64,000 bases of DNA from UBA5336 sp038745855 (GTDB taxonomy: Bacteria; Pseudomonadota; Alphaproteobacteria; Caulobacterales; Hyphomonadaceae), in the NCBI GenBank assembly GCA_038745855.1, contig JBCDLC010000003.1, positions 62,001-126,000 on the forward strand, read 5' to 3'. Below, in pieces: positions 1 to 8,291 of the stretch. Numbering within the stretch: position 1 is the stretch's first letter; every line of letters begins with the position of its first letter. A model generated the notes under the pieces. The model was not told the origin of the DNA. It ran no database searches and saw only the letters and a list, made by a program, of their open reading frames with translations. The translations under genes and the position numbers were made by a program.

Positions 1-973
1 GCGTCTTGGTGTCCGTTGTCGCACTGTAGGCCGGCTCGCCTGTAACAGCGCTGACCGTCCGCCCCTCGGCGCTAATCAGTTTGCGGTCCTCTTTGTAGTA
101 GATATCGAGGACAGCGGCTTCGTCCCCCCAATTATGGGTCGCCACATACCAGGGCCGCTCCCCGCTTTCGGGATGGGGCATGGCGTAAATGTCATCGACA
201 GACATCATCTGGACCTGCTGTCCCACGGGCTCGGGCGGTTGGCCGATCACCGCGTCGAACAGGGCCTGCTGATCACCTTTGAAGGCCAGGATCGCAATAA
301 TGGGCGCAAGCAGTGTGACGATCCCCAACACCGCCCCCGTCAGCGCAATCATGCTGTAGAACGGTAACCCCCAAAGACCGAGCACCTTGTGCGTGTCCTG
401 CCACTTGAGCCGCATCGATCGCATGTAGCGGAGGGTGAAAAGTTCTTCCCGGATCTTGGTGTGGGCGATCACGCCCGAGACGATGGCCAGCAGCAGGATG
501 ACGCCCGCCACGCCGACAAGGGCACGCCCCACCGTTCGCCCACCGAGCTTGGCCGGCCACATGAGGTCCCGGTGAAAATCGTAAAGCCAGCGCGCCATGC
601 CGTCCGCGCGTTCTGGCAGCATCTCAAGGGTCTCGGGATGCCATTGCACGGAGTGGTCAACGTGACTGCCATCGGGTAGATCCACATGGGCATAGGCCGC
701 ATAATAGGGGGCATGGAGCCGGGGGAAATAGACGTTCAGGTATTCAACTTCGCCGGAGGCTTCCAATTCGGCATGCCACTCTGTGAAGGTCTCGTTGAAG
801 GCTGCAGGTTCAGCGGGAAGCGTGATCCGCTTGTTCGGATCCTCCCAAGAGAGGATCTCATTGTAGAAAAGTGCAACGCTGCCTGTGAAGCAGACCACGA
901 ACAGGAAGAAGCCCAGCGCGACCCCAGTCCATGAATGGAGATCGTAGTTTCTTTTGTGCCGAACGCGGTCCAT
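1..973 (-). CDS. PepSY-associated TM-helix protein, 3' part outside window
   Basis: Read on the minus strand, the protein begins MDRVRHKRNYDLHSWTGVAL and continues in one open frame to the window edge, so its C-terminus is missing. It has the PepSY_TM layout: a first membrane helix near residues 15-35 (GFFLFVVCFTGSVALFYNEI), a periplasmic part, then helices around GRALVGVAGVILLLAIVSGV and GLPFYSMIALTGAVLGIVTL. Members of this family sit in the inner membrane beside siderophore receptors and are thought to reduce or release iron. An in-frame TAA lies 15 nt upstream of the ATG, which fixes the start region. It is the third gene of a minus-strand operon with the two small membrane proteins to its right, with only 15 bp between genes. 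The family call is secure; a direct reductase role is inference. Confidence 0.85.
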   Translation of the reverse strand, partial: MDRVRHKRNYDLHSWTGVALGFFLFVVCFTGSVALFYNEILSWEDPNKRITLPAEPAAFNETFTEWHAELEASGEVEYLNVYFPRLHAPYYAAYAHVDLPDGSHVDHSVQWHPETLEMLPERADGMARWLYDFHRDLMWPAKLGGRTVGRALVGVAGVILLLAIVSGVIAHTKIREELFTLRYMRSMRLKWQDTHKVLGLWGLPFYSMIALTGAVLGIVTLLAPIIAILAFKGDQQALFDAVIGQPPEPVGQQVQMMSVDDIYAMPHPESGERPWYVATHNWGDEAAVLDIYYKEDRKLISAEGRTVSAVTGEPAYSATTDTKT

Positions 974-988
974 ACGATATGTCCCCAA

Positions 989-1306
989 TTATACGATGGG
1001 CTCGGTCAGGAAGACGACGATTCCGCCAACCAGACTGATGGCGATCAGCCCACCAGCGACCCGCCACTTGCTGGCATCCCAATAGCACCAAAACTGGTAG
1101 CCTGCCCAGATGAGGGGCACGGCGACCGTCATGAACAGCGCTTTCTCTGAAAACGGACCCGGCAGCGACAACAGCAAGGCGGCGCTCGAAAAAACCGTCG
1201 CCACGAGTGCCCAGAAGAGCACGCTCGTCAGGCGCGGCGCCTTAAGGGTCGCCGCCGCGATGGCAACGAAGAGAACGGCGACAATCACCAGGGGCAAGAA
1301 GCTCAT
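989..1306 (-). CDS. small three- to four-helix membrane protein of iron-uptake operon
   Basis: This 105-residue protein starts MSFLPLVIVAVLFVAIAAA and is almost entirely hydrophobic, with helices near residues 2-20, 28-46, 55-72 and 82-100. The ATG overlaps the stop of the upstream gene by four bases (ATGA), which fixes this start in preference to longer upstream extensions, and implies translational coupling. Small membrane proteins of this sort commonly accompany PepSY proteins in siderophore operons (DUF3325, DUF3649 and relatives). I cannot assign it to a named family with confidence, and no catalytic motif is visible. A role as an inner-membrane partner of the PepSY protein is inferred from context only. 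Confidence 0.7.
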   Translation of the reverse strand: MSFLPLVIVAVLFVAIAAATLKAPRLTSVLFWALVATVFSSAALLLSLPGPFSEKALFMTVAVPLIWAGYQFWCYWDASKWRVAGGLIAISLVGGIVVFLTEPIV

Positions 1307-1653
1307 GATACGCCCCCCAGAAGCCCAAGCAGTACGATTGCGACAAGACAAAAGGCCAGAACAACAACGGCGCTTTGCCGGTGCCAATCGGGCGCAAGCG
1401 CAGAAACAAGAAGGCTTACGCCGCCGGCAGCAGAGACCGCGCCGAGCCATACCGTAACGCCCCTTTCAAAGCCCTGCGGGATCGAAAACAACCACAGTGC
1501 TGCGAAAAGGATCGCAAGCGCGCCATAGCGAAAGGTGGATTGCAGGCGCTCAGACTGCGCAACGCCTGCGAACTGCGTCCGGCGCTTGCCGGCCTGAAAG
1601 AACAGAACGCACGCCAGATACGTCAAGCCGGTGGCTGCAAGGGTTGCCAGCAC
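1303..1653 (-). CDS. DUF3325-like small membrane protein
   Basis: The 116-residue product begins MLATLAATGLTYLACVLFF and has about four hydrophobic segments, with a basic loop after the first helix (AGKRRTQF). The length and pattern (short first helix, charged loop, then helices containing AALWLF and WLGAVSAAGG) resemble DUF3325, a family seen beside PepSY proteins and TonB siderophore receptors. It is the first gene of the minus-strand operon that continues with the 105-aa membrane protein and the PepSY protein. The 231 bp to its right are a divergent promoter region shared with the phosphoesterase gene; no clear operator is visible there. The function is unknown, and the family match is by eye. 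Confidence 0.6.
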   Translation of the reverse strand: MLATLAATGLTYLACVLFFQAGKRRTQFAGVAQSERLQSTFRYGALAILFAALWLFSIPQGFERGVTVWLGAVSAAGGVSLLVSALAPDWHRQSAVVVLAFCLVAIVLLGLLGGVS

Positions 1654-1884
1654 GCTGCGTCCTTTCTTTTTGTCTTTTGGTTTATGAGAACATCCTTCGC
1701 ACCTGTAAATGGGGCACCGCTTGGGACAGGCGAACCCGCGAACCGCTCAAACAGTTTCGCGATCTACATCTGCTCTCTAGAGCGCAGCATTGGACAATAT
1801 TGAGGGCCATCGTCACACAGCTGTCACCGCGCGGTTGTACCGACTGGCAACGACATGAAAGGCGGGATTAGGGGGTGCAGGGTA

Positions 1885-4029
1885 ATGGTCACTGAGCAAG
1901 GAAGCCGGGCGAGCAGATCGCTGTTCTTCTCGATAACGTCGAAGGGGGTAGGGCTCGCCGCCCTTGCGCTGGTGAGCTGCACATCAATCACCGACGAAGC
2001 AGACCCCGTGGCGACGACACCGTCCTCCACCACGCCGCAGGTCAGCGCTGCCATCGAAGAAAAGGCACAAGAGACTGCCGCAGCGCCAACTGCACGCCTA
2101 TTCACAGACTATCGCGGCGCGCCGGAAATCATACGAGGCGCCCCGGGGTCCCCTGCGCGGGAAACGGTAGAAGGCACCGTGTTCGAAGACACCAACCAAA
2201 ACAGCAGGCGAGATGTGGAGGAAGTCGGCCTCGCCGGCGTCATGGTCTCCAATGGCCGGGACGTGGCCGTCACCGATACCCGCGGCGCCTACAGCCTGCG
2301 TGCCCGGGACGACATGGCCGTGTTCGTTGTGCAGCCGTCGGGCTATCAGGTGCCGCACAATGGCGACTGGGTGCCGCAGATTGCCTACCAGCATAAACCC
2401 GAAGGTTCACCGAAGGCGTTCCGTTATGGCGGACTACCAGCGACAGGCCCCCTGCCGCAGGCGATCAACTTCCCGCTCATACGCGCTGGACGCGGCGAGC
2501 GTTTCCGATGCGCCATAATCGGTGACAGCCAAACCTATTCTAACCAGGAGATCGGCTACCTGCGCGACAGTTTGGTGGATGATCTCTTGCGGCTGCACCC
2601 TGGCCAGACGCCAGACTGCCTGCTAGCGGTCGGCGACGTCGTTGGCGACGATCTTGGTCTCATTCCGCGGATGGCCGATGTGCTGTCGTTGGTCCAGAGC
2701 CCGCAATGGTGGGCACACGGCAACCACGACCTAGACTTCGACGCCGATTTCGATCGTGATTCTGCCGATAGCTGGCGAAACCTCTACGGTCCCGCCGACT
2801 ATGCTTTCGAGATAGGCGACGCCCTCTTCATCGTGCTCGACAATGTCGTCTACCCGTGCACGGAAGAAGACGCTGAGACCTCGGGGCGGGCCTTTTGCGC
2901 CGAAGGCACGGCCAAGCGCTATAACGGCCGCCTGCGCCAGGACCAGCTCGATTTCGTCGAGAACCTGCTCGCCCAGACGCCCAGGGATCGAACGATCGTC
3001 ATTGCCCACCACATTCCCTTCGTAAGCTTCGTTGACCAGGATGCGCCGCCTCACCAGACCGACAACGCGAACGCGCTCTACGCCCTCCTCGAAGGCCGGA
3101 ATGCCCTGTCCCTGTCGGGCCATACCCACACGACAGAAAATCTTAGCCCAGGCGACCAGTTTGCGGGATGGGAAGACACCGTCGGTGTCCGCGCCCTGCC
3201 CTTCCGGCACATTATTGCCGGGGCCGCTTCCGGGGCATGGTTCAACGGCGACTTTGACATCTTCGGTGTTCCAATGTCCCTGCAACGGCTCGGCGCACCG
3301 CGTGGGTGGCTCGACCTCGCGTTTGAGGGTCCGAACTACGTCGAGACCTATCACGGCACCAACCTGCCAGAGGGTCAGAGCATGTGGCTGTCGGTAAACA
3401 CGCCAGCCTTCCGGGACTGGTACAACGCGATTGCTGACTGGGGCTACACGCCTCGCGAGGCACGCGATCCGCTGCCGCCTTTTTCGATCATGGACCTGCC
3501 CGACACGAAGATCCTGACCCCAGATGATCTCGCGGGCGGAAGCTACCTCACGGTAAATGCCTGGGATGGGACGTCGGAGTCGCAGGTAGAAGCACAGATG
3601 GCCGGCCGGGTCTTTTCGCTGGAACGCACCCAGTCGGCAACGGGCGAAGAGGCGCGCGTTGGCGCGGAATGGGCCGACCCCTTCGCTGCCCAACGACAGC
3701 TTTCGGTGGCCCGGTGGGCCTTTCAAAGCCGGTCAGGCGACCCGAGAAATCAGGGTTGGGAAGCCTTCAAGGGCAGCAGTTTCGGCCCGGACGTACCACA
3801 GCCGCAGTTCTCCGTCGCTGACCGCAGCGTCCACCTCTGGCGCGTCCGGCTGCCGGAGGATCTCCCGATCGGGGCACACGCGGTGACCGTGACAGTGACT
3901 GACAGGCATGGACGGGTGCGAACCGACTCCATGGTGATCGAAGTGCGCGAACAGCAACCACAGGCCCGGTTCCGGTCGAGCGTTCATAATGCGGTCCAGG
4001 ACGGCGCGGTGGTCCGCCCATCAGAGTAG
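1885..4029 (+). CDS. secreted calcineurin-like metallophosphoesterase lipoprotein
   Basis: This is about 714 residues. An N-terminal signal ends in a lipobox (LALVSC), so the protein is probably a lipoprotein facing the periplasm or surface. A SdrD-like/MetallophosN beta-domain follows (GTVFEDTNQNSRRDVEE, then VTDTRGAYSL). The catalytic calcineurin-like domain carries GDSQ, GDVVGDD, GNHD, AHHIPF and SGHTHTTE, which supply the usual two-metal ligands. The first motif has Gln where many relatives have His, as is common in this subfamily. A beta-rich MetallophosC domain ends the protein. An upstream ATG at 1855 is in frame, but the ATG at 1885 gives the more sensible signal peptide. Likely role: hydrolysis of phosphate esters outside the cytoplasm. 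It stands alone between divergent and convergent neighbours. The substrate is unknown. Confidence 0.88.
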   Translation: MVTEQGSRASRSLFFSITSKGVGLAALALVSCTSITDEADPVATTPSSTTPQVSAAIEEKAQETAAAPTARLFTDYRGAPEIIRGAPGSPARETVEGTVFEDTNQNSRRDVEEVGLAGVMVSNGRDVAVTDTRGAYSLRARDDMAVFVVQPSGYQVPHNGDWVPQIAYQHKPEGSPKAFRYGGLPATGPLPQAINFPLIRAGRGERFRCAIIGDSQTYSNQEIGYLRDSLVDDLLRLHPGQTPDCLLAVGDVVGDDLGLIPRMADVLSLVQSPQWWAHGNHDLDFDADFDRDSADSWRNLYGPADYAFEIGDALFIVLDNVVYPCTEEDAETSGRAFCAEGTAKRYNGRLRQDQLDFVENLLAQTPRDRTIVIAHHIPFVSFVDQDAPPHQTDNANALYALLEGRNALSLSGHTHTTENLSPGDQFAGWEDTVGVRALPFRHIIAGAASGAWFNGDFDIFGVPMSLQRLGAPRGWLDLAFEGPNYVETYHGTNLPEGQSMWLSVNTPAFRDWYNAIADWGYTPREARDPLPPFSIMDLPDTKILTPDDLAGGSYLTVNAWDGTSESQVEAQMAGRVFSLERTQSATGEEARVGAEWADPFAAQRQLSVARWAFQSRSGDPRNQGWEAFKGSSFGPDVPQPQFSVADRSVHLWRVRLPEDLPIGAHAVTVTVTDRHGRVRTDSMVIEVREQQPQARFRSSVHNAVQDGAVVRPSE

Positions 4030-4054
4030 ACAGCACCGGTTTTAGCGCGAGCCG

Positions 4055-4336
4055 TCAGGCCCGATGGAGGACGCACACGAGCTTCGCGCGCACAGCGGAT
4101 TTCGGCAGTGGGCCTAGCCGTTCAGCCGCAGTCGATCTCGGGTCTGCCCCCGCGAGTTCTACGCCGCCGCCATGGACGGCTGTGACCGTCTTGATGATGG
4201 CGCCGAACCGGGGATGGTCAGCCAGAACGGTATCACCGACCGAGACGCGCCGCGCATTGCGGAACAGTGCATAGCTGCCGTTCGGTAGTCGCGGCGCCAT
4301 GCTGTTGCCAACGGCCCGGACCAGACGGAGGCCCAA
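4055..4336 (-). CDS. sodX: nickel-type superoxide dismutase maturation protease (S24/S26)
   Basis: This 93-residue protein is a minimal signal-peptidase-like serine protease. GNSMAPRLPNGS carries the nucleophile Ser, and IIKTV carries the general-base Lys, as in the S24/S26 fold. In organisms with nickel superoxide dismutase, this small protease removes the SodN leader so that His1 becomes the free N-terminus that binds nickel. It follows sodN directly. The start codon appears to be TTG at 4336, two codons after the sodN TGA and in the same reading frame, so translation is probably coupled by reinitiation. There is no ATG at a useful position. The assignment rests on both the motif and the sodN neighbour. 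Confidence 0.88.
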   Translation of the reverse strand: MGLRLVRAVGNSMAPRLPNGSYALFRNARRVSVGDTVLADHPRFGAIIKTVTAVHGGGVELAGADPRSTAAERLGPLPKSAVRAKLVCVLHRA

Positions 4337-4339
4337 TGA

Positions 4340-4837
4340 TCAGCCGCCGAGCTTGGGATAAACGACTTCGAGCTGCGGTGGGTACGGACAGGTCGCCTTA
4401 TGGGTCGCGACGCCCTTGGTTTCCCAGAACAGAGTAGCGAACTCATTGACCAACTCGACGAGCGCCAGTCCATCTTCGCGGTGGACATCTTGCTTGCAAG
4501 CACTGGCCTTCGCCATGATCGAATGGACAAGCGTGTGCACGTTCGGGTGTTTCTCTATCAAGGCCGGTTTGAAGTAATCGCCCCAGATCACCCGGATCTC
4601 CTGCTTGACCTTTTCGGCTTCTTCTTCCTTCCGGATGACACAGCGCGCATGCAGGTTCGCCAACGCCACCGGGTCGGCACTCGAGCCATCGCGCATGATG
4701 TCCATGAGGCGCACGACCGACACCGCTGCAATCAGCGCCGGGCCGGGATCATATATCCCGCAAGGGATATCGCAGTGCCCGCTGGCGGCTTCCACAAGTC
4801 CATGTCTATCAAGGGTTTTCAGCACTGAGTGCAGCAT
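4340..4837 (-). CDS. sodN: nickel superoxide dismutase precursor
   Basis: The protein carries the diagnostic nickel hook HCDIPCGIYDP. His1, Cys2 and Cys6 of the mature enzyme bind nickel, and the enzyme dismutates superoxide in the cytoplasm as a hexamer of four-helix bundles. About 20 residues precede the hook, so SodX must cut between Gly and His. The rest (VIRKEEEAEKVKQEIRVIW; YPPQLEVVYPK) matches the family in length and layout. I chose the ATG at 4837 (MLHSVLKTLDRHG) because AGGA lies eight bases upstream. The in-frame ATG at 4846 lacks a well-placed ribosome site. The gene forms an operon with sodX and probably with the 60-aa membrane protein upstream. Nickel enzymes of this type are less common than Fe/Mn enzymes in Alphaproteobacteria. 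Confidence 0.93.
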   Translation of the reverse strand: MLHSVLKTLDRHGLVEAASGHCDIPCGIYDPGPALIAAVSVVRLMDIMRDGSSADPVALANLHARCVIRKEEEAEKVKQEIRVIWGDYFKPALIEKHPNVHTLVHSIMAKASACKQDVHREDGLALVELVNEFATLFWETKGVATHKATCPYPPQLEVVYPKLGG

Positions 4838-4951
4838 CGATTTCATCCTATCGTGGGCCTTCAGCAGGCCAAGTCTTCCTTAAGCTTCCTTCGCCGGCGC
4901 GTCCCGGAGTCGCGAACCCGCACCCCTCGGGCGCGCGCTCGCTCTGGGAAC

Positions 4952-5134
4952 CTACTTGGAGCGCGACCGGCGCCCCCGATCCAACCACGCCGCAGCGGCA
5001 ATGGCGCAGACCGCAGTGAACGCTGCTCCCGCAGCAAACCACTGAATTGATGACGCCATCCCCTCATGGTGCGCCCATGCGGCAGGGCTAGCCGCTGCTG
5101 CCGTTGTCATTATCGCTGCCACGCGTTTGAACAT
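4952..5134 (-). CDS. small secreted or membrane protein upstream of sodN
   Basis: This is a 60-residue product with an N-terminal signal-like segment (MFKRVAAIMTTAAAASPAAW), a short His-His-Glu-Gly patch, and a second hydrophobic helix (WFAAGAAFTAVCAIAAAAW) followed by a basic tail (RGRRSRSK). A strong ribosome site, GAGGGAGC, lies just upstream of the ATG, which supports a real gene. It precedes sodN on the same strand by 114 bp. The paired histidines just after the signal resemble small metal-handling membrane peptides, so nickel delivery is possible, but this is only a suggestion from position. No family is recognised. Confidence 0.55.
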   Translation of the reverse strand: MFKRVAAIMTTAAAASPAAWAHHEGMASSIQWFAAGAAFTAVCAIAAAAWLDRGRRSRSK

Positions 5135-5214
5135 TCATAGCTCCCTCAATACCTGGGCATTGTACAGCCACACTCTGGCATCGCCAACAAGTGACAAACG
5201 TTGTCTTTCCGGAA

Positions 5215-6102
5215 TCAATCGAAGGGCCGGCCAGAATACCAGTAGCCCATCAGGGACGTTGCCTGCTTCGGAAGCCCGCAGCGTTTTCGAAGTTCTGTGC
5301 GGAAACGGCGAACGAGCCCGGCCTCGGCAGCGATCCAGACATACACCTCGCCTTCCACATCCATGGCAGGGTCCCACATGCGGCCGGCGGGATCATCGCT
5401 GGCGTCTTCAACGGGTTGGGCGCACAGGTTTTCGAGCCCCTCGATCCCCAAGGCTGCAACGGCGCCGACAATCCCATCATGCGAGACGTCTCCTGTTCGG
5501 GCCAACCACTGGATCGTGGAAGCGGCGTTGCCAGCTGCCAAGCTGTCTTCAGGGTCTGGCACCGTTACGATGGCTGAAACGGTCGAGGAGACGCCTCTCT
5601 CCGCCGCATCCTCCATGATGTTTGCAATCGCCGGAAGCGCGGTTTCGTCACCCACGACCAGGACCTTCGTCGCCAGCGGCGATGGCCGCCACTCATAGCC
5701 AACGTATGGACCGGAGAAGGCCCGGTTTGGCGCAGCGATCTGGATCCTGTCGCCGGGCTGTGCCCGCGTCGCCCATGCCGAGGCGGGCCCGCTATCGCCG
5801 TGCAGCACGAAATCTATATCCAGCTCATCGGCTTGGTGTCGGATCGCCCGGATCGTGTAGGACCGGCGTGCGGGCCGATCTGCTGCATCGAGGGCTTGCC
5901 ACGCCACATTCCAATCCTGCGGCGGCAGCGCGTGGAAGCGTTGCGACGCCAGGGGCAGGTAGAGCTTCACGCGCTGGTCGGCGCCCCAGGTCGCCATGTC
6001 GCGCACGCTATCGCCCCCGAACGTGATCCTCCGAAACGATGGAGAGAGACGCTCGGTTCGAACCACCTCCACGGTGCGAAGTGTGTACGCCGGTACGCTC
6101 AT
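5215..6102 (-). CDS. siderophore-interacting protein, FAD-dependent ferric-siderophore reductase
   Basis: The 295-residue protein has the SIP/ViuB architecture. An N-terminal FAD-binding barrel runs to about residue 140 and includes the flavin motif RRSYTIR. A C-terminal NAD(P)H-binding domain follows (VLVVGDETALPAIANI) and ends with YVWIAAEAGLVRRFRTEL and MGYWYSG. These cytoplasmic enzymes reduce Fe3+ bound to siderophores and free the iron. Its ATG overlaps the stop of the MFS gene by four bases, so the two are co-translated. It is the last gene of a minus-strand operon that begins near 8152 behind a palindromic operator. The assignment is firm; the specific siderophore is unknown. Confidence 0.92.
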   Translation of the reverse strand: MSVPAYTLRTVEVVRTERLSPSFRRITFGGDSVRDMATWGADQRVKLYLPLASQRFHALPPQDWNVAWQALDAADRPARRSYTIRAIRHQADELDIDFVLHGDSGPASAWATRAQPGDRIQIAAPNRAFSGPYVGYEWRPSPLATKVLVVGDETALPAIANIMEDAAERGVSSTVSAIVTVPDPEDSLAAGNAASTIQWLARTGDVSHDGIVGAVAALGIEGLENLCAQPVEDASDDPAGRMWDPAMDVEGEVYVWIAAEAGLVRRFRTELRKRCGLPKQATSLMGYWYSGRPFD

Positions 6103-7343
6103 GCCAGTGCGGATTCTTCCTCAGATGGCTTCGGTTTGGGCGTTCTCGCAAACAAGGTCGCCAAAAGCGACAAACCCACAACGGCAGCCATGAACCCATT
6201 AGCGACCTCTGGAGCCTGTTGGTAAAGACCCGTGCCAACCACCGGACCGAAGATGTATCCCCCCGCCATCACCGCCTGGAGCAATCCCGCCGCTTCACCC
6301 TGCTTTGTGTCGGCCACCAATAGGGATGCCGATGCCGTTAATCCGGGATTGGCCAGTCCAAAGCCCAGGCCCATGATGGTTGCAGCGCCGACAAGGAGCG
6401 GGAAGGACGGCGCGAACGTGTAGAGGACGATGCCAATCAGGAGGAGCGGCAACCCGAACCGAAGCAAAATCGCGGGGCTCGGTTTCAACCATTGGATCAG
6501 TCCGCCCTGGGCCAGAAGTGTCGCAAATGCCATGGCAACGAAGCATGCACCGGTCGCTCGGGCAGCACCAGCGGCATCGGCACCAAGAAAATCCTGGACG
6601 TAGAACGCCATGGTCTGCTGCAAGGCGGAGATCGCTGTGAACAGGAGAAGACTTGCGGCCATGATGGGCAGAAGCGGCCCTATCTCAACGCGGGAGCGGG
6701 CCTCTGCCTCCGTCGTGTCGGGCCGCTCAGGCTCTTCGAGCAGGAAGGCTGCATTCACGACGGCCACTAGGCCCAGTCCGGCGACGGCGTACAATGGGAC
6801 CAGAACGCCCCACCCGACCAAAAGCGCCGCAGCGGCAGGGCCGAGGATCATGCCTAGTCCGAAGGCCGCCCCCACGATCGCAACAGACGACGAACGGTTC
6901 GCTTCGGTCGAGAGATCTGCCATCACGGCGACCGAAGCAGGCTGGATGCCGGCGCCCAGTGCGGCATAGGTCAACCGCGTAATCAGAAGCAGCGCGAACA
7001 CCATGCCCGCACCGAGCAGGCCCAGGACACCGAGATTCAGAACCCCCGCGAATAGAAGGCTGGTCACGGCATACGTCGCCATTCCGAACAGTATGACGCG
7101 CTTTCGCCCCCAATGGTCGGCCAGCCGCCCCCAAACAGGCGAACCGATGACAAAGACCACGGCTGCCGCTGAAACGATAATGCCCAACTGAAGTTCAGAT
7201 AGACCGATATCGCGGAAGACTGGCCCCGCCACTGCAAAGAGAACCGTTTGCCCCATTGAGAACGCGATTAGAGCGGGCGCGATCGCGAAGGTCGCCCTCA
7301 GGGTGCTGCTGCGCGCAGCGCCCGCTGCCGCACCGTCAGGCAT
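6099..7343 (-). CDS. MFS transporter of siderophore operon
   Basis: About 414 residues with twelve predicted membrane helices. The conserved loop 2-3 motif of the major facilitator superfamily is present (GRLADHWGRKRVI), and the motif-C-like glycine pattern follows (GAAFGLGMILGPAAAALL). It belongs to the drug:H+ antiporter-like branch (TetA/Bcr style). In this operon it most likely moves a siderophore or an iron-free product across the inner membrane. The chosen ATG overlaps the end of the preceding gene (GCC TGA), and the stop overlaps the start of the siderophore reductase. An in-frame start at 7388 exists but lies deep in the previous gene. The direction of transport cannot be told from sequence. 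Confidence 0.88.
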   Translation of the reverse strand: MPDGAAAGAARSSTLRATFAIAPALIAFSMGQTVLFAVAGPVFRDIGLSELQLGIIVSAAAVVFVIGSPVWGRLADHWGRKRVILFGMATYAVTSLLFAGVLNLGVLGLLGAGMVFALLLITRLTYAALGAGIQPASVAVMADLSTEANRSSSVAIVGAAFGLGMILGPAAAALLVGWGVLVPLYAVAGLGLVAVVNAAFLLEEPERPDTTEAEARSRVEIGPLLPIMAASLLLFTAISALQQTMAFYVQDFLGADAAGAARATGACFVAMAFATLLAQGGLIQWLKPSPAILLRFGLPLLLIGIVLYTFAPSFPLLVGAATIMGLGFGLANPGLTASASLLVADTKQGEAAGLLQAVMAGGYIFGPVVGTGLYQQAPEVANGFMAAVVGLSLLATLFARTPKPKPSEEESALA

Positions 7344-7923
7344 GGCCCACGTTGACGCTGACGAGTGTGGGGCCCTTTGGCGTCTCACAGGGCTCCTCCG
7401 CCACAGCTTCAGGCGGGGTGACGGTCAGCCCGTGTCCGCCCATCGCCATGGATATCCAGTCCACCAGGTCCTGGTGCTCGGCATCCGGCGTTCGCGCCAG
7501 GAGCCACGTCAGATGCGCGTCGCGAAGGCTCTCATCGCCATGTTGGGCAGCAGACAGCGCGCTCAATACCGATGCTTCATCATGGGTGAGGCGGATGCAA
7601 CCCGGAGCGGCGAGCTTCAACTTGCGGCGCCCGTCGTGCCCGAGTGCCCGGGCGAGATCGAGGAACTTCCCCAGAACCCGGCCACCGCTCTCTTCCCCGA
7701 AAACATCCTTGAATGTCTTCAGCAGACAGCAACACTTCGCCTGGCCAAACGCACACGCTCGAAAGCCAAACAACGCCAGTTGGGACCCCGATCCCAGATC
7801 AACGAGTGTGGATGTGGCGACGATGCTGGATGAAGAAGTCAAAGGCGTGGTTTCCAAATAAAAAAGCTGCGGCGCTCGGTGCAAGGGGCCGGGAGGAAGG
7901 GCAATCCGTGCCACCGTTGACAC
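7336..7923 (-). CDS. hypothetical protein, siderophore operon
   Basis: This 195-residue protein starts with GTG and overlaps the MFS start at its 3' end. There is no signal peptide. Visible features are a cysteine cluster (CAFGQAKCCCLLKTF), a middle helix-rich part, and a C-terminal part with ISMAMGGHGLTVTP. I do not recognise the family. It is tightly placed between the small coiled protein and the MFS transporter, so it is co-transcribed with siderophore genes. The four nearby cysteines could bind a metal or an iron-sulphur cluster, but no standard motif spacing is met. It may be a cytoplasmic iron-status or iron-release factor; this is speculation from context. Confidence 0.65.
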   Translation of the reverse strand: MSTVARIALPPGPLHRAPQLFYLETTPLTSSSSIVATSTLVDLGSGSQLALFGFRACAFGQAKCCCLLKTFKDVFGEESGGRVLGKFLDLARALGHDGRRKLKLAAPGCIRLTHDEASVLSALSAAQHGDESLRDAHLTWLLARTPDAEHQDLVDWISMAMGGHGLTVTPPEAVAEEPCETPKGPTLVSVNVGHA

Positions 7924-7957
7924 GCGGCGATGTCATCAGCGCCGCAGCATAGTGAAC

Positions 7958-8152
7958 CTAGGAGAAGGAGCGTTCCAGTTGCGGCGCGCTCAGTTTTGAG
8001 AGTTCGGCTTCAAGCCAGCGGCGGTGTGCATCTATGCGCTCAAGGGACGACGAGCCCTCATCGGTTGCTTCAGACAGCATGTCTGACCGCCACCGGTCCA
8101 ACTCATCGAGTTGATCGCGCAGCCATTGAAGGGTTTCCGCGTACGTCCCCAT
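7958..8152 (-). CDS. small helical protein, first gene of siderophore operon
   Basis: This 64-residue protein starts MGTYAETLQWLRDQLDELDR and is predicted to be two amphipathic helices around a short acidic link (EATDEGSSS). The second helix contains RIDAHRRWLEAELSKL. A good ribosome site (GGAGAG) lies before the ATG at 8152; an upstream TTG would extend it into the operator. It resembles the product at 14036-14230 over its whole helical part: WLRDQLDELDRWR against WMKTQVRVLEAWR, and HRRWLEAELSKL against HYQWLTDEIGRL. Both genes sit behind the same kind of operator. It leads the operon with the 195-aa protein, the MFS protein and the siderophore reductase. No family is recognised; a protein-protein or regulatory role is possible. 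Confidence 0.7.
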   Translation of the reverse strand: MGTYAETLQWLRDQLDELDRWRSDMLSEATDEGSSSLERIDAHRRWLEAELSKLSAPQLERSFS

Positions 8153-8191
8153 TGCTCTCTCCGCAGTTGTCTCAGCCCCCACTGAACACAC

Positions 8192-8208
8192 TTGCAAATC
8201 AGTTGCAA
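8192..8208 (-). promoter_or_regulatory. palindromic operator, iron-locus type
   Basis: The 17-bp site TTGCAAATCAGTTGCAA has two TTGCAA half-sites separated by five bases, 40 bp upstream of the small gene at 8152. The same pattern occurs at 13963-13979. Alphaproteobacterial Fur-family and related iron regulators bind TGCAA- or TGCGAA-based palindromes, so an iron regulator is the likely ligand. The protein identity is inferred. Confidence 0.6.
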
Positions 8209-8291
8209 TCCATTGTGCGAACTATTTTCAATCTCACTGTCAGATCGTCGCACGTACAATCGATGGCTAGACTCTGCTATATCATGCTGGT

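Noticed and set aside
2731..3726. 331-codon minus-strand frame inside the phosphoesterase gene
   Set aside because: The plus-strand frame carries the metallophosphoesterase motifs GNHD and SGHTHTTE in the same DNA. The antisense product has no domain pattern.
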